DNA of 64,000 nt, from assembly GCA_029449245.1 (NCBI GenBank), contig JANATF010000007.1, positions 1,302,001 to 1,366,000 of the forward strand, in the 5' to 3' direction. The position numbers were made by a program, and so were the translations under genes. Below, piece by piece: positions 45,101 to 55,266 of this stretch. The number at the start of each line of letters is the position of its first letter. Within the stretch, counting starts at the first letter, position 1. This stretch comes from Mortierella alpina. Taxonomy: Eukaryota; Mortierellomycota; Mortierellomycetes; Mortierellales; Mortierellaceae. The notes under the pieces are model-generated. The model saw nothing but the letters and a program-made list of their open reading frames with translations. It had not been told where the DNA came from and made no database searches.

Positions 45101-46753
45101 TTGCAATTGCAACGGAATTGTATTTTGTTGAGACAGACGCTGCTGTAATTGCTGTCGCTGTTGCTGTTGCTGCTCTCCTTGCTTTAGTAAATGCTGCTGA
45201 TGATGATATTGCTGGATCCGCATTTTTTGAAGTTGCAGCTGCTGCTGTTGGTGTTGGTGGTGTTGTTGGTGGTGTTGTTGCTGTTGCTGTTGCTGTTGTT
45301 GTTGCCGTTGCTGTTGCTGTTCTTGATGATGCTGTAGCAAGTACTGATGCTCTTTCTCCCTTTGCTGCAGCAGCTGTTGTTGTTGCTGCTGCTTCTGCTG
45401 GAAATTCTGCATCACAAGTTGTTGCTGTAATTGCATCTGGTGTTGCTGCTGAAGCACACCTGGCTGTGCTTGTTGCAGCAAAATTTGTCCTGAAGCGGTA
45501 GGACTGGGAAATATCCCTTGCTGAGCCGTTTGAGGACGTTGAACAGGATGACTTAGCACAGGGACTGCAGTAACAAATTGGGCTACTGGGGCACCAGAAT
45601 ATATCGGGAGTCCTGCTCTGGATAACGCCTGATTAAACTGATTTGTCGCCGAATCTGCTAACAGTGCCTCCAATGGCTGCTGCTGACTTAATCGCAATGA
45701 TGGGAACTGCAACAGCGCCTGCTGGGCTACCCGCTGAGATATTTGCTGAGATACTTGCTGAGATACTTGCTGAGGTGCTTGCTGAGGTGCTTGCTGAGGT
45801 GCTTGCTGAGGTGATTGCTGAGGTGATTGCTGAGGTGCTTGCTGAGGCGATTGCTGTAGTCCCTTTTCTAGTTGCTGTATAGACGTAGACTGTGGTTGCT
45901 GCACGGACTGCGCCTTCGTTTTTCCAGCGACGAGTGGAACAAGCACCGGCATGTACTCTGCGATAAAGTCCAGGGATTGTTTCAATTCAGTATTAGCCGC
46001 CTCCAGCTGTTCCTTTAGATCACTCTCCGTGGTCCTCAGCTGCCGAATGGTCGAATACTGTTGCTGCGATAATGCCTCTGCTCTCTGGAGCTGAGCATCG
46101 AGTTCGCTCGCCCTCAACGCCTGGTTCCGGAGCTCCTTGGATTTTTCATCAATGTCTTTGTTCAAGTCCTTGATAACCCCAGAACTCCTCTCGAGCGCTG
46201 CCTTTAGGGCGCCAGCGGCTCGCTGAGAATCCTCATGAGATTGCTTCAGCGCCAAACTATTTTTTCGATGAAGTTCTCCTTCCTCCATTGCTTGGACAAG
46301 TTGTACAGTCGCCTTTTTCAACTCCCTGTCCAGTGCCTCCACCGATGCTCCAGAACCGCTGTCGGGTTCCTCTGCTTTGCTGGATGAGCCTTCAAACACT
46401 TTTGTTTGAAGAAGGGCAATTTCCTGCTTGAGTTGCGCGACTTGGTCCTCTAGGCTGACCTTCTCCTTCTTTATGCTCACGTACTGGTCCACGATGAACT
46501 CTGTGTCCTGACTAACCGATGAACCGTAGTCTAATAGTGCCAGTTATATAGATATATTAGCGAACGGACATTTAGTCATGCCCTAACTAGGTTGTAAAAA
46601 TACTCTTGGAAAAAAAACTATATGCAGGTGGTGGTTACCTTCAAACAGGTCCTTCAGTTCCCGATAGAGTCGATCATGGCGTTCTCGAGTGATGTCCAGG
46701 AGGGTATCTCGCAGACTCGAGTCCTTGACCTGCGACGAGGCATTCGGCTCCAT
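42139..46753 (-). CDS. large Gln-rich coiled-coil protein, unknown function
   Basis: Three minus-strand exons (46753-46639, 46530-42727, 42635-42139) join in frame to 1471 aa. The acceptor at 42635 was chosen over a nearby copy of the same ATATAG word because the latter gives a stop. The N-terminal ~200 residues form a coiled coil (IKKEKVSLEDQVAQLKQEIALLQTK). A QQAP/QQSP repeat and long Gln/His-rich tracts follow. Next is a compact helical segment near LADVDKLKQLWLLYHAESTNIVKHVQQIDSMDCTPEQR, which may be the only folded domain. Then come a 13-residue repeat (VDPPSVSTSTVAV type, about 8 copies) and a 6-residue SDPTPV repeat. The C-terminus is basic and Ser-rich. Gln-rich tracts plus a coiled coil suggest a transcription or RNP scaffold; this is inference. 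Confidence 0.75.
43676..43795 (-). repeat. 18-bp coding tandem repeat
   Basis: An 18-bp unit (GGATCTGATACTGGGGTC on the plus strand) is repeated about six times with substitutions. It encodes SDPTPV-like hexapeptides inside the Gln-rich protein. Confidence 0.8.
44035..44345 (-). repeat. 39-bp coding minisatellite
   Basis: About eight copies of a 39-bp unit encode the 13-residue repeat (VDPPSVSTSTVAV type). Most copies differ by one or two bases, so the array is probably recent and length-variable. Confidence 0.88.
45735..45860 (-). repeat. 12-bp coding repeat (QQAP/QQVS)
   Basis: TTGCTGAGGTGC and variants recur about ten times on the plus strand. On the minus strand they encode QQAP, QQSP and QQVS tetrapeptides in the Gln-rich protein. 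Confidence 0.85.
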
Positions 46754-47255
46754 GATGGATTTCGGCGTCCCACGAAGCAGTGCGATGGGGCGTGGGGGAG
46801 GGTGGATGGATGAGGATCGAGGGGTGAGACGAAGTTGGCAGGACTAGCACTTTGGACAGAGTGTTCTTCTGAGGTTAGTGTAACCGGCACGTCGGGGATG
46901 CAGAGGATGTGATCTTTTATGTGCCAAGGATCCATGGAAGCAAACAATGGCAGGAGCGAAACGCACAAAGACCAAAGCATCGCAACAAGAGGGGTCCATG
47001 CCCCCCTCGCGGGTCGACAAGAAAGGTCGATGGTGCACGTACCCAAGCAACGACGATCTATTCCTGGTCTGTGGTGCTCTAGGAGGAAGCCGCTGCTGGC
47101 TCGAGGGTGGCATATAAGAGAGCAATGGGGAAAGAAAGACCAATGAGGCACAGTGTTCGACAAAACGGGGATAGCAACAGCAGGGGGGGTCTGTTGGTGG
47201 CGAAACCATTTTTAAAGCTTGCGAACTTTGTGTCTATGTGCTGCCTCTCTCTAGA
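46754..47255. other. intergenic promoter interval
   Basis: About 500 bp upstream of the Gln-rich gene, and also the 3' end of the membrane-protein gene. No supported ORF or structure. Confidence 0.35.
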
Positions 47256-48527
47256 CTACCGATAGCTGGTGCGATCTATGGCGCTGTGGTACCCTTCGTC
47301 GGGCGCGATGGCTGCGCTGCGGTACGGCGTCGTCGAGGGCGAAAGCCTTCTCGCGTCGCCATAGTGGCTCGTGTCGATGGGGTCTGGCCTTGTCTGCTTG
47401 CGATCGATGCCATGGCCCTGTTGAACTTGATGATCATCGCACCCATCATAGGGCATGTCCAACGTCAACGCTGCCTCGAAGACCGGCACGTGTGAAGGCA
47501 TCCGTTTGGACCTGCATGGCGAAGGAGGCATTGCCTGGCAATAGCTGGGCGAGTACGGCTGCACGCCCGGCAGCTCCACTGAAACGTGATCCATCGGCGA
47601 CGTGATGTATGGACCCGAAGAGTTGTCAACCTGCCTTGGGTTCCTGAAGAAGCCCCTCGAAGCCGTCTTGCTATTGCTCTTGGTTTCGGGTACATTCCAA
47701 AATTGTGATAGTATCCGAGGTGCAGCTGCCCCGTCCGCTCTCTTCTCTTGATCCAAGGGCCCGGACACACGCATTGGCTTGGGCGACGTCCCAACCGTCT
47801 TGCTGTCAAGAGAGCTCGGCTCACACACAACGAAATGCTCCACAGGCAAGACGTCCCTGTGATGTCGGCGGTTTTGGAGCCGCCAAACGTAACAGCACCC
47901 TGCAACTCGCGTCAATCCCAGGAGGCAGCAGAAGCAACAAGCGAGACCACCCAAGGAGGCGCACATGGCAACCAGAATAGTTTTTGTGTCAGCTTTCGGA
48001 TCCTCCTCGTCCCTGAATTCTTTGTTTCCATTATCTGTGGTGTTGCTGACTTGCACCGACGCAGCACTGCCCACTGGCGTTGTCGCTTTCTTGCTCGTCT
48101 TCTTTACGACTGCGTCCCTTCCTGCTCTGTCATTCTTTATGGAATGACCTCCTGAATCGATTGCCGCTGGATCAGAGGCATGCTTGGCATATGCAGCCGA
48201 TTTGTGGTTGCTATTGTTTGGAGGAGGCATGGACGTTGAAGAGGTAGTGGCGGCCTTTTTAGTGGATTTAGGCTGAGAAGCAGGTGATGGAGCTGCCCTC
48301 CTCCTCAGGCGCGAGATTGTCTGTCCACTGGAGACCCATAGTCGGGATGGAAGATTGTGTGCCGGCGTATATGTTGTGGTTGATGCCGCACTTGTTGGCG
48401 ACTGGCCAACCTCCTTGTCGAATGTAGAGAGCAAAGCTGCTTGTGTGAGGTTCTGGAGACACAGAAGCAGGATGATGCAGAGTGCCTTTTGCGGCCGTGA
48501 TGCTGAGGACTTGTATAAGGCTACCAT
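47256..48527 (-). CDS. type I single-pass membrane protein, unknown function
   Basis: This is a single exon of 423 aa on the minus strand. An N-terminal signal peptide (KALCIILLLCLQNLTQA) is followed by a Ser/Thr/Pro/Lys-rich extracellular region of about 165 residues, likely O-glycosylated. One transmembrane segment lies near residues 186-215 (TILVAMCASLGGLACCFCCLLGL), immediately followed by Cys and basic residues suited to palmitoylation. The cytosolic tail of about 200 residues is disordered. This layout resembles fungal cell-wall stress sensors or mid2-like proteins, but the Cys-rich WSC head is absent. The function remains an inference. Confidence 0.75.
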   Translation of the reverse strand: MVALYKSSASRPQKALCIILLLCLQNLTQAALLSTFDKEVGQSPTSAASTTTYTPAHNLPSRLWVSSGQTISRLRRRAAPSPASQPKSTKKAATTSSTSMPPPNNSNHKSAAYAKHASDPAAIDSGGHSIKNDRAGRDAVVKKTSKKATTPVGSAASVQVSNTTDNGNKEFRDEEDPKADTKTILVAMCASLGGLACCFCCLLGLTRVAGCCYVWRLQNRRHHRDVLPVEHFVVCEPSSLDSKTVGTSPKPMRVSGPLDQEKRADGAAAPRILSQFWNVPETKSNSKTASRGFFRNPRQVDNSSGPYITSPMDHVSVELPGVQPYSPSYCQAMPPSPCRSKRMPSHVPVFEAALTLDMPYDGCDDHQVQQGHGIDRKQTRPDPIDTSHYGDARRLSPSTTPYRSAAIAPDEGYHSAIDRTSYR

Positions 48528-49197
48528 GATGAATTTGACTATATAACAAAGGGTACACTGCCAGCAGTGCTTGGAGATGGTACGTGAATAGTATACAGCT
48601 AAATGAAGAGTGAGAAAAAGGGACGAGAGGCGAGAGGTGCGAGAAGAGAAGACAACGTTACAAGCAAAGGAATGTGTCTGCTTCCGCTACTATGGATGAG
48701 GCTTACAAAAGCTCCCCCACGAGGAAGGGTCAGGAGTAAGGAGCAATCCAAAAGCATTGCTTCGGTGATAATAGCAAGTTCAACGGTTTTCTTTTTCCTT
48801 TTGCCAAGGAGGACAAGGAGAGTGGAGTGGCCGTGAAGACGTCCATCGAAAGGGCGTGTGGAGAACTGCTTGGCTGAAACGGGTGCGAGATTCAATTGTT
48901 TTTGTATTAACGTGGAAGCAAGGAGGTTCGCGCATACAAAGTTAGAATAGTAAGTGATGGGCTCAGAACTCGGCGCCTTCCTGCTTTCGCTTTCGATTAC
49001 GTTACTTTGCCGGACGGGATCCAAGCTGGATACAGAAATAGCACAATTACAGATGATCTGCATGTATATACAACTACAATCCATACATCTATTCGCCCAG
49101 TGATTGTCCCTGCACTGCTGAAAAGAATTATAATTGCTGCATACTCTATACAAACGGTCTACTCGCCCTTGGCCGGCGCATATGGAACTAACCGCGA
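48528..49197. other. intergenic interval
   Basis: About 670 bp between tandem minus-strand genes. It is purine-rich on the plus strand at 48600-48660, consistent with a pyrimidine-rich leader for the downstream (minus) gene. No ORF is supported. Confidence 0.35.
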
Positions 49198-50933
49198 CTA
49201 ATGGCTCGCCTTGACCTCGTCCATCACATGGTACACTTCCTCGACATTACCAGGACCCTCGATGCAGAGACCCAAGTTTCGGATAACACCGTCGCTCAGG
49301 CGGTAGCACCATCCGTGAACACTCAGCTTCTCGCCTCGGCTCCAGGCCTTCTGGACGATAGAGGTGTGGCTGACATTGAGCGCACTCTGGATCACATTGA
49401 GCTCAGTCAACAGGTCTTGCTGCTCCTTGCCTCCATGAGGCAGCGTGTCAAACTTCTTGCGGTGGATCGTGTACAGGTCCTTGATGTTCCTCAGCCAATT
49501 GTCGATGATGCCAAACTGCTTCTGCGTCAACGAGGCAGCCACACCTCCACAGCCATAGTGGCCACAGATGATGATGTGACGCACCTTGAGCACATCCACT
49601 GCATACTCGAGCACGGACAGCAGATTCATGTCTGTGTGCGTCACGACATTGGCAATGTTGCGATGAACAAAGATCTCACCGGGGTCGAGGTTGACGATCT
49701 GGTTCGCGGGCACACGCGAGTCCGAGCAGCCTATCAAAAGTGGAGAAATTAGAAAACCCAAAGGTCAGCTCTTTTTCATCCGAGGCTAGCCATGATTGGA
49801 CTGAAAGCATTCTTTGCTGCAGCATGATACATGTGTTCGATATATAAGGAAGGACCCCGCGTACGATAAGATCACTCAACCGATAACGTTAGATCCTCCC
49901 ATCTCTTTGTTCTTTCTCCCATCGCTTTGTTCATCTTTGGCTCCTCTGACATAATCAAGCACGACATACCGATCCAAAGAACTTGCGGCTTCTGCTGCTT
50001 CTCGAGTTTGGCGAAAAAACCTGGGCGGTCTTGCTCAGTCTTGCGTGCCCATTCCTTATTCTGACCGAGGAGCGTCTCAGAAAAGAGGCGGGCTTCGTCC
50101 GAGATGGGTGGGAACTGCGAAGGCTCCACGCGAATATCATCGTCGCTGTCGCTATGATCACCGCCGGAGCATCCGCAACCTGGACCATGGGCAGCGTGAT
50201 CAAATGCCTTGCTTGTAAAGATGTCCTCATCACCCTTCTTGTTTAAATTCAAATGGCTGAGACGTTTGTTGAGGATGGCATCGGTCGCCTTGGCGGCGGC
50301 GATCGTGGGGCTCTTGCTGTTTACAGCGTTAGCGGCTACGGTGGCAATAGCTTCGTCGACCCTCTTGCTTCCGTTACCGCTGTTGTCATTGTCGTTGGAG
50401 CCGTTGTTGCTACCAGCACTAGTCGAAAATGAGGAGGCTCCGGCGGCGCTCAGGGGAGTGGCCTGGCTCTGGAACTTGCGTAGGAAGGGGTGGGATCTGG
50501 AGAAGACGGGCGACGAGGAAGTCAGCACCCCACTGACGTCCGAGAGGTCGGTCTGCTGGCGTGTGGGAATGGTGATTGCAGGCGGGGTGTTGGCAGCAGC
50601 AGCGGCTGAATCTGCTGGGGCGCTGAAAGGGTTGGGGCGCGAGGTCATTTTGGATCTGGATGGGATGAGGCGAGACGGATTGCTGTTGAGGACAGAGGAG
50701 CAGCGAGTGCGAGATCGAGTGGAGGAAAGAAGGATGGGGGAGGAGGAATGATTGCGGATGGGGCAAAGTGACAGCGAAGAAAAGGCCGAATCAGAGACGG
50801 CTTGGCTGGGTTTGAGCAGCAAACCCTGCTGCATCCGTGGGCCACTCGCACCCACTCGCAACACCGAGCTCATGGGTGCTGAGAGCACCCTCTGGACAGT
50901 GGCCATTCGGCCGATCGGAGTCTTGATCTGCAT
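49198..50933 (-). CDS. beta-class carbonic anhydrase with long N-terminal extension
   Basis: Two minus-strand exons (50933-49970, 49730-49198) join in frame to 498 aa. The enzyme interconverts CO2 and bicarbonate with zinc. The catalytic domain begins near residue 285 (LFSETLLGQNKEWA). It carries zinc ligands Cys323, His379 and Cys382 (GCSDSR and GHYGCGG) and the Asp325-Arg327 dyad. The intron falls exactly before the GCSDSR motif. Typical fungal beta-CAs are 220-280 aa, so the first ~280 residues are extra. They begin with a presequence-like basic stretch (MATVQRVLSAPMSSVLRVG) and continue as Ser/Asn-rich disorder. A later in-frame Met (MTSRPNPFSAPADS, near base 50649) could make a cytosolic form. 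A stretch of Asp/His/Gly (GPGCGCSGGDHSDSDDD) might bind metal. Confidence 0.92.
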
Positions 50934-52030
50934 TCTTGACAGACGATGGCGAGGGAGAGATGACGTGCTTCTGGACGATGGATGAGGACAGTGATCGCGG
51001 GTGGTTCTGTCGGTACAACGCTGGAGGCTACCTGCAAATCAAAGGATTTTCCTGAGGGGCAGAGGAGGAGAAGGAGTGGGGAGGGATGGCTTGAACAAAG
51101 GGAGCAGAGCGGGAACGACAGAACAAAAGAGGCGAGACGTGTGGAAGGAACTGGAGAGAAATGAACAAGAGGAAGGGAGAGCGGGGGGCGGGAAAGTGCA
51201 CCTCGCTTCGCTTTATAGGACATTCCGAAGGACCGGGTCGATCGTGTGGCCAGGTTCCCGTCCTGACCTCCTCCTCCTGCTCGTGAGGCTGCCCACTTGC
51301 AGGATCATCCTCCTACCCTCTCCACGCAGCTGCCATGTGCACATGGTACTCCTGTGTGTGCGCCCGCTATTTATGTTCTCACTCGTTGTTGAACCCATGG
51401 TGCCGCAGAGTTCGTGAGGTGGTCCGTGTTCATTTATGGAGCGGACCCTTTGTATTTGCAGCATCGTGGGAAAAAATGGGGGAGGCGACGACATGTAATC
51501 CATACTCCTGTCCTCCGAATCGGAGTGACTCAAACCATATCGATGCCTCCCTTTCAAACTTCGATGTGCAAACACAGACTAACATAGAGCATTGCTCACT
51601 CTGAACAGGTTGATGGCCTTGACGTACTCCCGCGATGTCCAGACCAGCGTGTGCCTGCCTCAAGCACACAGCACGGATTGATTAGGCACTTCATTGGCTC
51701 CTTGATCGGAGAGTGTTCAAATCAGGGAGAAGCGACCGCCGCGATCCAGGGTTGATCAATTGAGTAAAGCAGTGTACCTGCAGCTAATAACGATGGCGTC
51801 CGATACTTCTGTGGTTTCAAACGAGGGGGACCTCAACGGGCACAAACTCTGCTGTGCAGGTGGACGAAGCAGGAAGAGAAGAAGGAGGTAATGAGTGGAG
51901 ATACATTAATCTTGATGGTACAGTAGAAGAGGAGGGGTGGAAATATGCCATATATAGATTTTCCTCAGCTATGCTGTGTCTTGATCATGAGAATCGGGCA
52001 CTTCTCGGATCGAGCAAGTCTGTTAAAGTC
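50934..52030. other. intergenic interval before repeat array 2
   Basis: About 1.1 kb. The first 200 bp are the carbonic anhydrase upstream region (GA-rich on the plus strand). The rest shows no supported gene. Confidence 0.4.
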
Positions 52031-53615
52031 ACATCCCTCCTTGCCCTGCCTGATTCCTCGTGCGAAGGCACTATTTCCTCGCTTGTTGTCCTCACCCAAC
52101 CCATAATTGAGCACAACCCTTCAGGAAGCGGTCCTTGCGCTTGTCCTCAGTGCAATTGAAGGGCCAAGCCTCAAAAGCGGGTTTAAAACCAAATTTTCGC
52201 TTCTTACTTTGTAACAGCAACGGTGGTGTTGCGAAGAGGACGTGGGGTGAAAGCCCCGCGGCTACTATCGTACCTTGATACAATCCAGGACTTGATATGG
52301 GAAGGGTCTGGTTGGCATCCCGCGCCAGGATATGAGGGGGTTCTGCCTCCTCATTGAGAGGGGCTTTCTTGAAGGATAGAGTTAATCGTACGCCGTCCCT
52401 TTCACGTCTTCTTCTTTTTGATTCCTCGAGTCTTTTTTTAACATGCCTTCACAAAGTCATTTGTTGGAGCGGGCCATGGCAGGAATGGCTCTTCTGTTTA
52501 GGCAATCAGCTCACTTCGGACGATGTATTCTATTCTGCACACCATCACAGCACACCTTCACACAGTCTTCTCTCAAAGACTTTGCCGCCTCTCCAGCAAC
52601 ACTTCATCCCTGTAGGAAAGCGGTACCTGGCGCCAAGTATGATCTTTTTGGATCCCTATCTATATTCAAGTGGATCTCTATTCTCGAAGGACATCCGAAG
52701 AAGAGTTGCAATGTAACTGTTGGAATGCAGGTGTGCTTGAGGACCTGAAACCAGGCAAATAATTGACATTGCTCCTGGTGCCTGGTGTAACCGGACACCT
52801 GTACTGTGAAAGTTGAAGGAGAAGGTGGAGGAGCAGACGTTGTATGTCGCATGGACGAAGAGCTATTGCAGTCCAGAGTTGGGCGTCGACTCACCAAGGC
52901 CCGTTTTTCAGGCATAAGTCGGTGAAAGTGGTGATGGACGGGCGACTCGTACAGTCACTGCAGCCTGCAACAAAAAATGCGGCGAATTGAACAGCCCCTC
53001 CTACGATCGCGTTGGACATCGTTCCTTTACCATTCCTTGCTGTCCTGTCAACAACATTCTTTCCGTCTGACGCTTGGTCCATCTCCAAAAGCAGCATCCG
53101 CCGCGGTGTCATCGCAGCCCTTGTCCTTGTCACACTCCACCGTCTGTCGACTGCGGATTCCTTTTCGCGATTAACTAATCATTCAACAAACTCACAAAGC
53201 ACCTACTACCGAGGCTTGTTGAGTCCTCTCATTGAGTCAAACACAGATAAAGTCCTTAGCGGGGACGACATCGAATCAGCAACCATGACAAAGAGAGTGG
53301 CACATCTCTCTAACTGCCAAGCATCCCTCCCTGCCTTGCCTCCGTGCGAAGGCACTATTTCCTCGTGTCATCCTCACTCAACCCACAATTGAGCACAACC
53401 CTTCAGGAAGCGGTCCTTGCGCTTGTCCGCAGTGCAATTGAAGGGCCAAGCCTCAAAAGCGGGTTTAAAACCAAATTTTCGCTTCTTACTTTGTAACAGC
53501 AACGGTGGTGTTGCGAAGAGGACGTGGGGTGAAAGCCCCGCGGCTACTATCGTACCTCGATACAATCCAGCACTTGATATGGGAAGAGTCTGGTTGGACC
53601 AGGCGCCTTGGATAA

Positions 53616-53633
53616 GAGGGGGTTCGCCTCCTC
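53616..53633 (+). other. hairpin with TTCG loop, repeat unit 4
   Basis: GAGGGGG pairs with CCTCCTC around TTCG. Unit 3 has the same stem with a 5-nt TTCTG loop (52334-52352). Confidence 0.65.
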
Positions 53634-54916
53634 ATTGACAGGTGCTTCTTGAAGGATAGAATTAATCGTTAAGCCGTCCTGTGATCGCGTCCTCTTCTTT
53701 TTGTTTCTCGAGTCTTCTTTTTGTTAACATGCCTTCACCAATTCACTTGTTGGAGCGGGCCATGGAAGGAATGGCGTCAGTCTCGCTCGTCTATTGAGGC
53801 AATCAGCTCGCCTCGGACGATGTATTCTATTCTGCACACCATCACAGCACACCTTCACACAGTCTTCTCTCAAAGAGTTTGCCGCCTCCCCAACAACACC
53901 TCATCCATGTAGGAAAGCTGTACCTGGCGCCAAGTATGATCGTTTTGGATCCCTATCTATATTCAAATGGATCTCTATTCTCAAAGGACCTCCGAAGAAG
54001 AGTTGCAATGTAACTGTTGGAAAGCAGGTGCGCTTGAGGACCTGAAACCAGGCAAATAATTGACATTGCTCCTGGTGCCTGGTCGAACCGGACACCTGTA
54101 CTGCGAAAGTTGGAGAATGTGGAGGAGCAGACGTTGTATGTCGCATGGACGAAGAGCTCATGCAGTCCAGAGCTGGGTGTCGACTCACCAAGGCCCGTTT
54201 TTCAGGCATAAGTCGGTGAAAGTGGTGATGGACGGGCGACTCGTACAGTCACTGCAGCCTGCAACAAAAAATACGGCGAATTAAACAGCCCCTCCTACGA
54301 TCGCGTTGGACATCGTTCCTTTACCATTCCTTGCTGTCCTGTCAACAACATTCCTTCCGTCTGACGCTTGGTCCATCTCCAAAAGCAGCATCCGCCGCGG
54401 TGTCATCGCAGCCCTTGTCCTTGTCACACTCCACCGTCTGTCGACTGCGGATTCCTTTTCGCGATTAACTAATCATTCAACAAACTCACAAAGCACATAC
54501 TACCGAGGCCTGTTGAGTCCTCTCAATGAGTCAAACACAGATAAAGTCCTTAGCGAGGACGACATCGAATCAGCAACCATGACAAAGAGAGTGGCACAGC
54601 TCTCTACCTGCCAAGCATCCCTCCCTGCCTTGCCTGATTCTCCGTGCACGGGCACTATTTCCTCGTGTCATCCTCACTCAACCCACAATTGAGCGCAACC
54701 CTACAGGAAGCGGTCCTAGCGCTTGTCCGCAGTGCAATTGAAGCGCCAAGCCTCAAAAGCGGGTTTAAAACCAAATTTTCGCTTCTTACTTTGTAACAGC
54801 AACGGTGGTGTTGCGAAGAGGAAGTGGGGTGAAAGCCCCTAGGCTAAACTATCGTACCTAAGATACAATTCGAGCCTTGATGTGGGAAGGTTTGAGTTGG
54901 CATACCGCGCCAGGAT

Positions 54917-54938
54917 ATGAGGGGGTTCGCCTCCTCAT
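54917..54938 (+). other. hairpin with TTCG loop, repeat unit 5
   Basis: ATGAGGGGG (54917-54925) pairs with CCTCCTCAT (54930-54938) around TTCG. The eighth pair is G-C here but A-T in unit 2, a compensatory change. Confidence 0.7.
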
Positions 54939-55266
54939 TGAGAGGGGCGTTCTAGAAGGATAGACTGTTAATCGATACGCCGTCCCGTTCACGTCCTCTT
55001 CTTTTTGATTCCTTGAGTCTTTTTTTAACATTCCTCCACAAAGTCATTTGTTGGAGCGAGCCGCGGAAGGAATGGAGTCAGGTTCGCTCGTCTATTGAAG
55101 CAATCAGCTCGCCTCGGACGATGTATTCTACTCGTCACACCTTCACATCAACACCATCGCACATCAGAATTGTTTAATTTTTAGCAATGCGAGAGCGAGA
55201 GAAGCAAAACGGAATCTTGGTCCCTGAGAAGAGAACAGCCAAGCACTACAAAACGAATAGGGTTCA

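Larger units (their letters stand above)
52031..55150 (+). repeat. array 2 of the 1.28-kb repeat, two full units and a truncated third
   Basis: Units are anchored at TTGAGC 52107, 53389 and 54689 (spacings 1282 and 1300 bp) in the same orientation as array 1. Units 3 and 4 are complete and end in the same tail with ATGACAAAGAGAGTGGC (ATGs at 53285 and 54579). Unit 5 stops after about 450 bp, near 55140-55150, just upstream of the phosphatase 3' end. Head segments are almost identical among all five units, while the 3' half of the head (after GGGGTGAAAGCCCC) varies. Confidence 0.9.

Noticed and set aside
43881-45501. Long plus-strand ORFs rich in VEVDTEGGST and in Val/Ala repeats
   Set aside because: They are antisense translations of the 39-bp and polyglutamine repeats of the minus-strand Gln-rich gene; repeats keep the opposite strand open.
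49201-49752. 183-codon plus-strand ORF
   Set aside because: Antisense of the carbonic anhydrase catalytic exon, whose minus-strand motifs are unmistakable.
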